Of a DNA stretch of 7,760 bases, positions 1 through 5,726 are shown in pieces. Under the pieces are notes generated by a model. It searched no databases. It was given only the letters and a program-made list of their open reading frames with translations, and had not been told where the DNA came from. Made by a program: the position numbers and the translations under genes. Each line of letters opens with the position of its first letter. Positions within the stretch are counted from its first letter, which is position 1. The DNA comes from a bacterium (GTDB lineage Bacteria; Desulfobacterota; Deferrimicrobia; Deferrimicrobiales; Deferrimicrobiaceae): NCBI GenBank assembly GCA_020056545.1, contig JAGVHM010000004.1, positions 1 through 7,760 of the forward strand, written 5' to 3'.

Positions 1-504
1 CGCACATACGCGGCGGAACCTGCGCCGCGCCTCCTGCGCCTGGACGGCGGTTCCGGAGAAATCGTCGATCGCCGACAGCGCCGCGGGCCGCGACAGAAGG
101 AAGGGGACGCTGTGCTGGCCCACCATCTCCACAAGCAACGGGGCGAGGTCGGCGAGCGCGGATTGCGAAACGGTACGTCCGTTGAAGTAGGCGCGGCTGC
201 GGCCTTCCGCGGGGATGACGCGCCTCAGCACGAGCTCCTCCTCGAACGGGAAGCCTGCTTCCTCCCATGCCTCCCTCAGATCTTCGCGGCCGGACAGGTC
301 GATGAGCGCGTTCACTTCCGCCTCGGCCTCGCCGCTGCGCACCGCAACGGGGTCGGCCTTCTCCCCCAGCGCAAGGCGTATCGCCTCCACGAGGATAGAC
401 TTGCCGGCCCCCGTCTCTCCGGTTACGACGTTAAGGCCCGGCGCGAACGGGACGCGCACGTCTTCGAAGATGGCGAGATTGCGGACGGACAGCTCGATCA
501 GCAT
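1..504 (-). CDS. recN: DNA repair protein RecN, N-terminal 168 residues (gene continues beyond the left edge)
   Basis: RecN is an SMC-like ATPase that acts early in double-strand-break repair, holding broken ends together for RecA loading. My translation of the reverse strand from the ATG at 504 gives 168 uninterrupted codons. It begins MLIELSVRNLAIFEDV, followed by the Walker A loop GETGAGKS at residues 29-36. Further on are a GRSRAYFNGR segment and VGQHS, which match the conserved GRSRAxINGR and HGQHE stretches of RecN. The coiled coil and the C-terminal ATPase half (Walker B, signature motif) lie outside the window; a full RecN is about 550 residues. The gene starts 13 nt after the nadK stop, the widespread nadK-recN pairing, so co-transcription is likely. 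No good Shine-Dalgarno precedes the ATG, which suggests translational coupling to nadK. I saw no LexA box nearby. Identification is firm; only the C-terminus is unknown. Confidence 0.93.
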   Translation of the reverse strand, partial: MLIELSVRNLAIFEDVRVPFAPGLNVVTGETGAGKSILVEAIRLALGEKADPVAVRSGEAEAEVNALIDLSGREDLREAWEEAGFPFEEELVLRRVIPAEGRSRAYFNGRTVSQSALADLAPLLVEMVGQHSVPFLLSRPAALSAIDDFSGTAVQAQEARRRFRRVCA

Positions 505-517
505 CGGCAGGAGAAGA

Positions 518-1372
518 TCAACGCTCTCCCCACTTGAGCTTCGTGCGCAGCACGGTGAAGTAGTCCTTGGAGGGAGAGCGGAAGAATCGCAGGGGGGCGT
601 CCGCCTTCTTCACCTCGACCACGTCCGATTCCCGGAGCCCGAACCCCACTTGGCCGTCGAGCGTAAGGAACACGTCAGCTTCCCGGGAGCGCAGCTGCGC
701 CCTTACCACCATGTCGTCGGGAATGACCAGCGGTCGGTTGGTCAGCGTGTGCGGGCAGATCGGCGTGATCAGGATGGTGCGCAGCATCGGGTACACGATG
801 GGCCCCTGGGCGGACAGGGAGTACCCTGTCGACCCTGTGGGCGTGGAAATGATGAGGCCGTCGGCCTTGAAGGTGGAAAGGTGCATCTCGCCGACGCTCG
901 TCTCGATGTCGATGATCTTGGCCAAAGCGCCCTTGTTTATCACAACGTCGTTCAGGACCGTGTAGTTGGCGACGCGTTCGCCCAGCCGGTGGACATGGGC
1001 TACCAGCATCATCCGCTCGTCGTAGTCGAAGTCGTAGGAAAAGATCTTCTCGAGCACGGGGAACAGTTCGTCCAGAGTGATCGCGGTGAGGAAACCGAGC
1101 GCGCCCAGGTTCACGCCGAGGATCGGCTTTCCGGAAGTGCCGACGACTCTCGCGGCGGATAGGAGCGTGCCGTCTCCACCCAGAACGATGAGGAAGTCGC
1201 ACGAATCGGGCAGCTTGGAGCGTACGACCGAATCGCCCCCGCGGACGAGCGCCGCCGTCTCCCGGTCGAGAACCACTCTCCGGCCGCGCGCGGCCAGCCA
1301 GTCGCAGAGTTCGGAGACGATTTTCGGCGCCCGGGGGTCGGTGTGCTTGGCGATTATCCCGACGCACTTCAT
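518..1372 (-). CDS. nadK: NAD kinase (ATP/polyphosphate-dependent)
   Basis: This cytoplasmic enzyme phosphorylates NAD+ to NADP+ and is the only route to NADP in most bacteria. The 284-residue length matches the family (E. coli about 292). Visible motifs are the start MKCVGIIAKH, the GGDGT loop at residues 65-69 with catalytic Asp67, NLGALGFLT at 88-96, NDVVINKG at 141-148 (the NE/D motif, here in the Asp form), the NAD-binding run TPTGSTGYSLSAQGP at 177-191, and ICPHTLTNRPLVIPD at 205-219. The ATG at 1372 places the conserved start of the first beta strand exactly where homologues have it; the nearby ATG at 1379 is out of frame. No clear Shine-Dalgarno precedes it. It is divergent from rarA across 40 bp and lies just upstream of recN. 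Identification is secure. Confidence 0.97.
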   Translation of the reverse strand: MKCVGIIAKHTDPRAPKIVSELCDWLAARGRRVVLDRETAALVRGGDSVVRSKLPDSCDFLIVLGGDGTLLSAARVVGTSGKPILGVNLGALGFLTAITLDELFPVLEKIFSYDFDYDERMMLVAHVHRLGERVANYTVLNDVVINKGALAKIIDIETSVGEMHLSTFKADGLIISTPTGSTGYSLSAQGPIVYPMLRTILITPICPHTLTNRPLVIPDDMVVRAQLRSREADVFLTLDGQVGFGLRESDVVEVKKADAPLRFFRSPSKDYFTVLRTKLKWGER

Positions 1373-1388
1373 CGGGCATTAGGATAAT
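1353..1388 (-). promoter_or_regulatory. Predicted hairpin over the nadK start codon
   Basis: On the minus strand the arms ATTAT (1388-1384) and ATAAT (1357-1353) enclose a second pair, CCCGA (1376-1372) and TCGGG (1362-1358), around a nine-base loop. Together they give about ten base pairs with a seven-base bulge on the 5' side. The A of the nadK ATG (1372) lies at the end of the inner stem, and the U and G fall in the loop. This could hinder initiation on a transcript lacking a clear Shine-Dalgarno. The pairing is seen directly; any regulatory role is inference. Confidence 0.35.
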
Positions 1389-1412
1389 ATATCGGAAGGG
1401 AAAGAGAAAGCC
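1373..1412. promoter_or_regulatory. Divergent nadK/rarA intergenic region with AT-rich core
   Basis: Both genes must start from this 40-bp gap or from inside each other. Its core is the only AT-rich patch here. It offers GATAAT (1383-1388) as a plus-strand -10 candidate for rarA and TATATT (complement of 1386-1391) as a minus-strand -10 candidate for nadK. Neither has a good -35 at a 16-18-nt distance. If the minus-strand candidate is used, the nadK mRNA would have a leader of only about seven bases. GGAAGGG at 1394-1400 is a weak, slightly distant ribosome-binding site for rarA. Confidence 0.3.
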
Positions 1413-2753
1413 ATGACTGCAACCCGCCCTCCGGACACCTTGTTCCCGGGCCCGCAGCGGCCGCGGGCGCCCCTGGCGGACCGGATGCGCCCGAGGTCTC
1501 TGGCCGAATTCGTCGGGCAGGAGGAGATACTGGGCGAGGGGAGGTTCCTGTCCTCCGTCCTCTCGGCCCGCCCTCTCCCATCGCTCATCTTCTGGGGGCC
1601 CCCGGGCTCCGGGAAGACGACGCTCGCTCGAATAATCGCCGCTGAGACGGACGCTGTGTTCCTCCCCTACTCGGCCGTTCTTTCCGGAATCAAGGAGATA
1701 AAGGACGCACTCTCGGAGGTCAGGAAAACCGGCCGCTCGGGGGAGCGCCCCGCGATCCTCTTCATCGACGAGATCCACAGGTTCAACAAGGCGCAGCAGG
1801 ACGCGCTCCTACCCTTCGTCGAGGACGGCACCGTGACCCTCTTCGGAACGACGACCGAGAACCCGTCGTTCGAGATCCGCAACGCGCTTCTCTCACGCAG
1901 CCGCGTCCTGGTCCTCACCCCCCTCTCCGCCGCCCAGGTGGAGACGATCGTAAGGCGGGCGCTGACCGATGCGGAAAGGGGACTTGGGAAAAAGGATGGG
2001 TTCATTTCGCCGGATGCGCTCAGGCACATCGTCGGGATTTCCGACGGGGACGCGCGGGTCGCGTTGAACGCCCTGGAGGCCGCGGTGGCTATCGCGGAGC
2101 ACCGTAACATCGAGCAGGTCGACGTCCCGGTGGCCGAAGAGGCGTTGCGAAGAAAAGCGCTGCTGTACGACAAGGACGGGGAGGAGCACTACAACCTCAT
2201 CTCCGCCTTCCACAAGAGCCTGCGAGGTTCCGATCCGGACGCATCGCTTTACTGGCTTGCGAGAATGCTGTCCGCGGGCGAGGACCCGCTTTATGTCGCG
2301 CGCCGGATGATCCGTTTCGCGTCGGAGGACGTGGGGAACGCCGCGCCGGGGGCCCTGCAGCTTACCATCGCCGCAGCCGAAGCCTATCGGATCCTTGGAA
2401 GCCCCGAGGGGGAGCTCGCGCTCGCGCATGCGGCCGTGTACCTGGCCACCGCACCGAAAAGCAACCGGGTGTACACGGCATTCGGCCGGGCGATGAAGGA
2501 CGCTGAAAGCAGGGGGAGCCACCCGGTGCCCCTGCACCTTCGCAACGCCCCGACCAACCTGATGAAGGACCTGGGTTACGGGGAGAAGTACCAATACCCG
2601 CACGACTTCGCGGACGCTTTCGTCCAGGAGAACTATTTTCCCGAAACGCTTGGCCGCAGGAACTACTACGAACCGTCCGAAGCCGGATACGAGAAGACGA
2701 TTTCGGAGCGCCTCAAGGCGTGGTGGGGGTCAGTCCGCAGGACTCGAAAATAG
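1413..2753 (+). CDS. rarA: Replication-associated recombination protein A (RarA/MgsA), AAA+ ATPase
   Basis: RarA is a clamp-loader-like AAA+ ATPase that forms tetramers, works with SSB at stalled or damaged replication forks and is related to eukaryotic WRNIP1/Mgs1. The 446-residue protein has the family layout. A short N-terminus leads into LADRMRPRSLAEFVGQEEIL (21-40), followed by Walker A GPPGSGKT (62-69), Walker B ILFIDEIHRF (115-124), sensor 1 TTTEN (146-150), an SRSR segment with the likely arginine finger (161-164) and sensor 2 GDAR (212-215). The C-terminal tetramerisation domain is marked by HYNLISAFHKSLRGSDPDA (259-277), FASEDVGNAAP (302-312) and LHLRNAPTNLMKDLGYG (374-390). The ATG at 1413 gives a normal-length N-terminus; the next in-frame Met, residue 25, would cut into conserved sequence. 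It is the only plus-strand gene here and converges on the HD-GYP gene with a 10-bp gap. I see no SOS box upstream. Confidence 0.96.
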   Translation: MTATRPPDTLFPGPQRPRAPLADRMRPRSLAEFVGQEEILGEGRFLSSVLSARPLPSLIFWGPPGSGKTTLARIIAAETDAVFLPYSAVLSGIKEIKDALSEVRKTGRSGERPAILFIDEIHRFNKAQQDALLPFVEDGTVTLFGTTTENPSFEIRNALLSRSRVLVLTPLSAAQVETIVRRALTDAERGLGKKDGFISPDALRHIVGISDGDARVALNALEAAVAIAEHRNIEQVDVPVAEEALRRKALLYDKDGEEHYNLISAFHKSLRGSDPDASLYWLARMLSAGEDPLYVARRMIRFASEDVGNAAPGALQLTIAAAEAYRILGSPEGELALAHAAVYLATAPKSNRVYTAFGRAMKDAESRGSHPVPLHLRNAPTNLMKDLGYGEKYQYPHDFADAFVQENYFPETLGRRNYYEPSEAGYEKTISERLKAWWGSVRRTRK

Positions 2754-2763
2754 AACTCCGTCG

Positions 2764-4287
2764 TCAGGCCGGCTCGAGGATGCCCACTTCGGGATTCTCG
2801 GCGAGGTAGGCGACGAATACATCCACGCATTCGGAATCGAACTGGGCGTCCTTGCAGCGGATCAGCTCCTCGATCGCTTCTTCCCTGGTCCGGGTAGGCT
2901 TGTACGCGCGGGCGGAAATCATGGCGTCGAAGCTGTCCGCGACCGCCAGTATGCGGGCCGCCAGCGGAATCTCCTCCCCCCTGATGGAGTCTGGGTACCC
3001 TTTGCCGTCATACCGCTCATGGTGGTGCCTGACAATGGGGCAGAGGCGCGCAAGGGAACCCACCGGCCGAAGGATGTTTTCCCCCCCGATCGGGTGCCCA
3101 AGGACGAATGTCACGCCGTCCGGGGGCAACGCACCGGTGTTGTGGAGAATGTGGTCCGGTATCCCGATCTTCCCGATGTCGTGCAGGAGCGCCGCGGATT
3201 CCACGTCCCTTATGAACCATTCGGGCAATTTCATTTTTCGCGCGATCGCCGTGGAAAACTCCGTCACGCGCTTGGAGTGGCCTCTCGTATACAGGTCGCG
3301 GGCTTCCACCGCAGTCGCCAGCGCCGAGACCGTCTCGACGTATGTCCTCTCCATCTTTTCCTTCAGATCCACGTTTTCCAGGGCCACCGCCACCTGCGAA
3401 GCCAGGTTCTGGATCATCTGAAGGTCGTCGCCCGTGATCTCCTTCTCGCCCTTCCGGAGGCCCATGCTTATCACGCCCCTGGTTTTTCCGCCGGCCATCA
3501 TCGGTACGTGGATCGACCATGCCATGCTCTTCTCGAACTCGGTGAGCCCCTCCGTAGGCCTCCACGGCATCGATTCAGAGATCGTCACCGGTTGCCCGTT
3601 GGCGGCGACCCACCCGGCGATCCCCTCGCTCACCGGAATGACCGCGGACTTCATTTCGTCGCTCGCCCCCGTTGAAACCCGCATCTTGAGATTTTTTTCA
3701 CTTTGGGACATCAGGAAGATGGCGCCCGTTTCCAGGCCGGTCAGGGAGAGGAGCGTGTTCAGGAACACGTTGAACATGTCCGTTATATCCCTGCGCTGGC
3801 TGGACGACGAGCATACCTGGGACAGAAGAGACTGCATCTGCTTCTTGGAGGTCTGGAGGTTGTCGACCGTTTGCTGGAGGCGGCTGGTGATCCGGTTGAA
3901 GTTCTTGGCCAGCTCGCTGATTTCCGCCGCCGCATCGGTGTTCAGCCGCCGGGTGATGTCCCCTCCGGCTATGGCCGCCGCATCCCTGGTCGTTCGAATA
4001 AGGGTTTTCACCACGGACTGCGTGATGAAAAAACCGGCCGTGCCAAGGAGGAGCACGGAGAAGACAATGACGATGAACGGGAGCGAATCCGTTGATATCC
4101 CGGTGGTGTACTCCGCGATAAGGTACACCGCTATGAAAAGGGGGATTACGAACATCGCCGAGAAGGCGATTATGAACTTCCTCGAAAGCGTTTCCGACTT
4201 CCCCTTGCTTTTCGCTGGCTGCGGGGTGTCCGGGGCGAACTCGGTCAACGCTGATCGGTCCCTTCGGGCGGTAACGTCAACGGACAT
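2764..4287 (-). CDS. Membrane HD-GYP protein with HAMP and GAF domains, predicted cyclic-di-GMP phosphodiesterase
   Basis: HD-GYP domains hydrolyse the second messenger cyclic-di-GMP to GMP or pGpG, affecting biofilm, motility and virulence traits. The 507-residue protein has a 37-residue cytosolic N-terminus, membrane helices at about 38-60 and 70-90 joined by a very short loop, a HAMP-like linker (about 88-140), a GAF-type sensor domain (about 165-305) and an HD-GYP domain (about 315-500). Likely metal ligands are His337 (GHSKRV), His369-Asp370 (LLHDIGKIGIP), His398, His422-His423 and Asp451. The signature HHERYDGKGYP spans 422-432 intact, so it should be catalytic. With no periplasmic domain, the signal is probably cytoplasmic via GAF or from the membrane. 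No GGDEF, EAL or receiver domain is present. The ATG at 4287 has no clear Shine-Dalgarno, but no in-frame start lies closely upstream. I cannot assign a pathway or gene symbol; the phosphodiesterase role is by family. Confidence 0.92.
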   Translation of the reverse strand: MSVDVTARRDRSALTEFAPDTPQPAKSKGKSETLSRKFIIAFSAMFVIPLFIAVYLIAEYTTGISTDSLPFIVIVFSVLLLGTAGFFITQSVVKTLIRTTRDAAAIAGGDITRRLNTDAAAEISELAKNFNRITSRLQQTVDNLQTSKKQMQSLLSQVCSSSSQRRDITDMFNVFLNTLLSLTGLETGAIFLMSQSEKNLKMRVSTGASDEMKSAVIPVSEGIAGWVAANGQPVTISESMPWRPTEGLTEFEKSMAWSIHVPMMAGGKTRGVISMGLRKGEKEITGDDLQMIQNLASQVAVALENVDLKEKMERTYVETVSALATAVEARDLYTRGHSKRVTEFSTAIARKMKLPEWFIRDVESAALLHDIGKIGIPDHILHNTGALPPDGVTFVLGHPIGGENILRPVGSLARLCPIVRHHHERYDGKGYPDSIRGEEIPLAARILAVADSFDAMISARAYKPTRTREEAIEELIRCKDAQFDSECVDVFVAYLAENPEVGILEPA

Positions 4288-4294
4288 AAATACA

Positions 4295-4305
4295 CCATGG
4301 TCCGG
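4295..4305 (-). repeat. 11-bp motif CCGGACCATGG, copy 1 (HD-GYP leader)
   Basis: The minus-strand sequence CCGGACCATGG ends 7 nt before the HD-GYP start codon. An exact second copy in the same orientation lies at 5759-5769, just upstream of the ispE promoter. Both copies are intergenic. It could be a shared regulatory site or coincidence. Confidence 0.4.
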
Positions 4306-4321
4306 AGATCCATCCGGTATT

Positions 4322-4354
4322 CCCGGTTTTCATATTACATATATCGGAACCGGG
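4322..4354. repeat. Inverted repeat CCCGGTT-N19-AACCGGG over the HD-GYP promoter region
   Basis: Perfect seven-base arms (4322-4328 and 4348-4354) flank a 19-base AT-rich centre. The repeat overlaps the candidate -10 and the spacer of the HD-GYP promoter, the usual place for a dimeric repressor operator. In RNA it would be a poor terminator, because the loop is long and no U-run follows. The operator role is inferred from position. Confidence 0.4.
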
Positions 4355-4362
4355 CAGGATAA
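4334..4362 (-). promoter_or_regulatory. Candidate sigma70 promoter for the HD-GYP gene
   Basis: On the minus strand TTATCC (complement of 4357-4362) and TGTAAT (complement of 4334-4339) are separated by 17 nt. The -10 matches consensus at five of six positions; the -35 matches at only three. The predicted start of transcription near 4327 gives a leader of about 40 nt. This is the only AT-rich stretch between the tRNA and the gene. Read-through from the tRNA unit is an alternative. Confidence 0.35.
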
Positions 4363-4392
4363 CTTTAAGGGCAAAAACCCACGGAATACAGA

Positions 4393-4466
4393 TGGCTGGG
4401 AGGGAAGGGGTCGAACCTTCATTAGAGGCTCCAAAGGCCCCTGTCCTGCCGTTAGACGACCTCCCA
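4393..4466 (-). tRNA. tRNA-Gln, anticodon UUG
   Basis: The reverse strand folds into a full cloverleaf of 74 nt. The acceptor stem is TGGGAGG with CCTCCCA, starting with U1 as is usual for bacterial tRNA-Gln. The D stem is GTC/GAC, and the anticodon stem is GGGGC/GCCTC with one G-U pair around the loop CTTTGGA. The anticodon TTG lies at 4432-4434 and reads CAA. The T arm is GAAGG-TTCGACC-CCTTC, followed by discriminator G and an encoded CCA at 4393-4395. It lies 71 nt after spoVG on the same strand. I see no dedicated promoter or good terminator, so it may be processed from the ispE-spoVG transcript. As I recall, tRNA-Gln next to ispE is also found in Geobacter relatives. Confidence 0.95.
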
Positions 4467-4537
4467 GCGAAAGGATTCCGGCCGCCTTCCCGCCTGAAGG
4501 ACCCTGCCGAAAACCCGCTCCGACTTTCCGGTGAATC

Positions 4538-4822
4538 TTATCGGGCGGCCACCATGCCGTCAAGTTTGCGCAACTCGCGCTCGTATTCAGCCAGGACCGC
4601 CCCCTCGATCATGTCTCTGGTTTCGGTGTTGAGCGGGTGCGCCGTGTCCCGGTACGTGCCGTCCTTCTTCTTCTTGCTCGGCATCGCGACGAACAGCCCG
4701 TTGTTGCCGTCGATTATCTTCAGGTCCCGCACGACGAAGCAGTCGTCGAAGATGATCGTGGCATACGCCTTCAGCTTCTCGTTTTCGGAAACGGGATAAA
4801 CCTTGACCTCCGTGATCTCCAT
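4538..4822 (-). CDS. spoVG: SpoVG-family nucleic-acid-binding regulator
   Basis: SpoVG was named for a sporulation and septation phenotype in Bacillus. In Staphylococcus, Borrelia and Listeria homologues it binds DNA or RNA and tunes gene expression. The 94-residue protein matches the family almost end to end. MEITEVKVYPV opens the first beta strand, FVVRDLKIIDGNNGLFVAMP (29-48) is the hallmark core, a lysine-rich SKKKKDGTYRD (49-59) follows with HP at 62-63, and a C-terminal amphipathic helix spans about 66-88. The ATG at 4822 has an excellent Shine-Dalgarno. It starts 20 nt after ispE and so is probably co-transcribed with it. The ispE-spoVG neighbourhood also occurs in Firmicutes. The organism need not sporulate; the role here is probably global or post-transcriptional regulation. 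Family assignment is secure, target genes unknown. Confidence 0.95.
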   Translation of the reverse strand: MEITEVKVYPVSENEKLKAYATIIFDDCFVVRDLKIIDGNNGLFVAMPSKKKKDGTYRDTAHPLNTETRDMIEGAVLAEYERELRKLDGMVAAR

Positions 4823-4842
4823 CGCCCCCCTCCTCCTCCCTC
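4823..4842 (-). promoter_or_regulatory. Extended polypurine ribosome-binding site of spoVG
   Basis: The whole 20-nt gap between ispE and spoVG is nearly pure purine on the coding strand, with iterated GGA units followed by a G6 run. It contains two overlapping AGGAGG sequences, the nearer one six bases before the ATG. This is far stronger than any other ribosome-binding site in the window, consistent with high SpoVG synthesis relative to IspE from one mRNA. Confidence 0.75.
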
Positions 4843-5694
4843 TCAGATGTTTCGGGCAACGAACAGCTTCCGCCCGTCCTCACGCGAAAGCATCCCCCGC
4901 GCACGGTGCGCAGCCTCCGCGCTGTCGAACAACCCGAATACCGCCGAACCACTGCCGGAGAGCCCCGCCGCCTTCGCCCCCGCCGACAGGAGCTCCCCCT
5001 TGATCGTCCCGATCTCCGGATGCGTATCCTTCCACGCCGCTTCGAAATCATTCGAGACGGCCGCGATAACGTCCTCCCAGTCCAGGAAAGCGGGGACCTC
5101 CGTCTCCGAGGGAGGGTCTCCCGCCGCGCGCCCGAGCCGCTCGTACCCCTCCCGGGTGGACAGTCCGAACGCCGGCTTCACGATCAGTGTGAAGAAAGGG
5201 ACCCGCCACTCCACAGGCGTGAGGCGGTCCCCGAATCCCTCCGCCAGCGCGGGGACGTTCAGGGCGAAGAAAGGAACGTCCGCCCCGACCTCCGCGGACA
5301 TCCTCAGAAGAGTTTCCCTGGGCGGAACGCGCCCGGAGAGCGCCATCATCCCCCTGAAGGCCGCTGCGGCATCCGAACTCCCGCCTCCCAGGCCGGCCTC
5401 GGACGGTATCGCCTTCCTTATTCGGATATCGACCCCTTTCGGCGCTCCAGCCCATCCCATGAACAGCTCCGCCGCCCGGTGGCAGCTGTTCGAACGGCCT
5501 CCGGGGACGGAGGGATCGTCCGCCGTGACACAGATCCCGGATCCGGCCTCATCCACCGTCACTTCGTCGTAGAGGGAAACGGGGAGCATTACCGAACGGA
5601 TATTATAGAACCCGTCGGAGCGTCTGCCGAACACCTTGAGGGTAACGTTTATCTTTGCGGGAGCGAGATAGGAAAAACCGGCGGTTTTGTTCAC
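4843..5694 (-). CDS. ispE: 4-diphosphocytidyl-2-C-methyl-D-erythritol kinase
   Basis: IspE is the GHMP-family kinase of the non-mevalonate (MEP) isoprenoid pathway; it phosphorylates CDP-methylerythritol at the 2-hydroxyl using ATP. The 283-residue length is typical. Motif 1 APAKINVTLKV (11-21) includes Lys14, the ATP loop PSEAGLGGGSSDAAA is at 97-111, catalytic Asp139 sits in GADVPFF (137-143), and motif 3 AAGLSGSGSAVFGLF is at 242-256. The start is a GTG (5692-5694); an in-frame TGA lies just upstream with no better start between, and the ribosome-binding site is weak. Oddly, the usual DGYH segment reads DGFY (27-30), changing the Tyr-His pair that binds cytosine in E. coli IspE. A strong promoter lies upstream, and spoVG follows by 20 nt. 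Identification is secure. Confidence 0.95.
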   Translation of the reverse strand: MNKTAGFSYLAPAKINVTLKVFGRRSDGFYNIRSVMLPVSLYDEVTVDEAGSGICVTADDPSVPGGRSNSCHRAAELFMGWAGAPKGVDIRIRKAIPSEAGLGGGSSDAAAAFRGMMALSGRVPPRETLLRMSAEVGADVPFFALNVPALAEGFGDRLTPVEWRVPFFTLIVKPAFGLSTREGYERLGRAAGDPPSETEVPAFLDWEDVIAAVSNDFEAAWKDTHPEIGTIKGELLSAGAKAAGLSGSGSAVFGLFDSAEAAHRARGMLSREDGRKLFVARNI

Positions 5695-5726
5695 GAAGGG
5701 CTCATATCAAACGTTGTTTTCGATTG

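Noticed and set aside
215..1162. Long plus-strand open frame opposite recN and nadK
   Set aside because: It is antisense to two clear genes, its sequence is arginine/serine/proline-rich in the way GC-rich shadow frames are, and I recognise no domain in it.
1373..1412. LexA/SOS box near rarA or recN
   Set aside because: I looked for CTGT-N8-ACAG and related palindromes in the nadK/rarA gap and at the nadK-recN junction and found none.
675..1778. 367-codon minus-strand open frame spanning nadK and the start of rarA
   Set aside because: It is out of frame with nadK and antisense to rarA, with strongly arginine-rich composition and no motif. It is a GC-bias artefact.
2650..4534. Several long plus-strand open frames opposite the HD-GYP gene
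   Set aside because: The minus-strand gene carries complete, correctly ordered domains. The opposing frames overlap one another and show no family signature.
4467..4537. Possible terminator or promoter between spoVG and tRNA-Gln
   Set aside because: The only hairpin (CCTTC-N6-GAAGG) is short with no T-run after it, and no -35/-10 pair is convincing.
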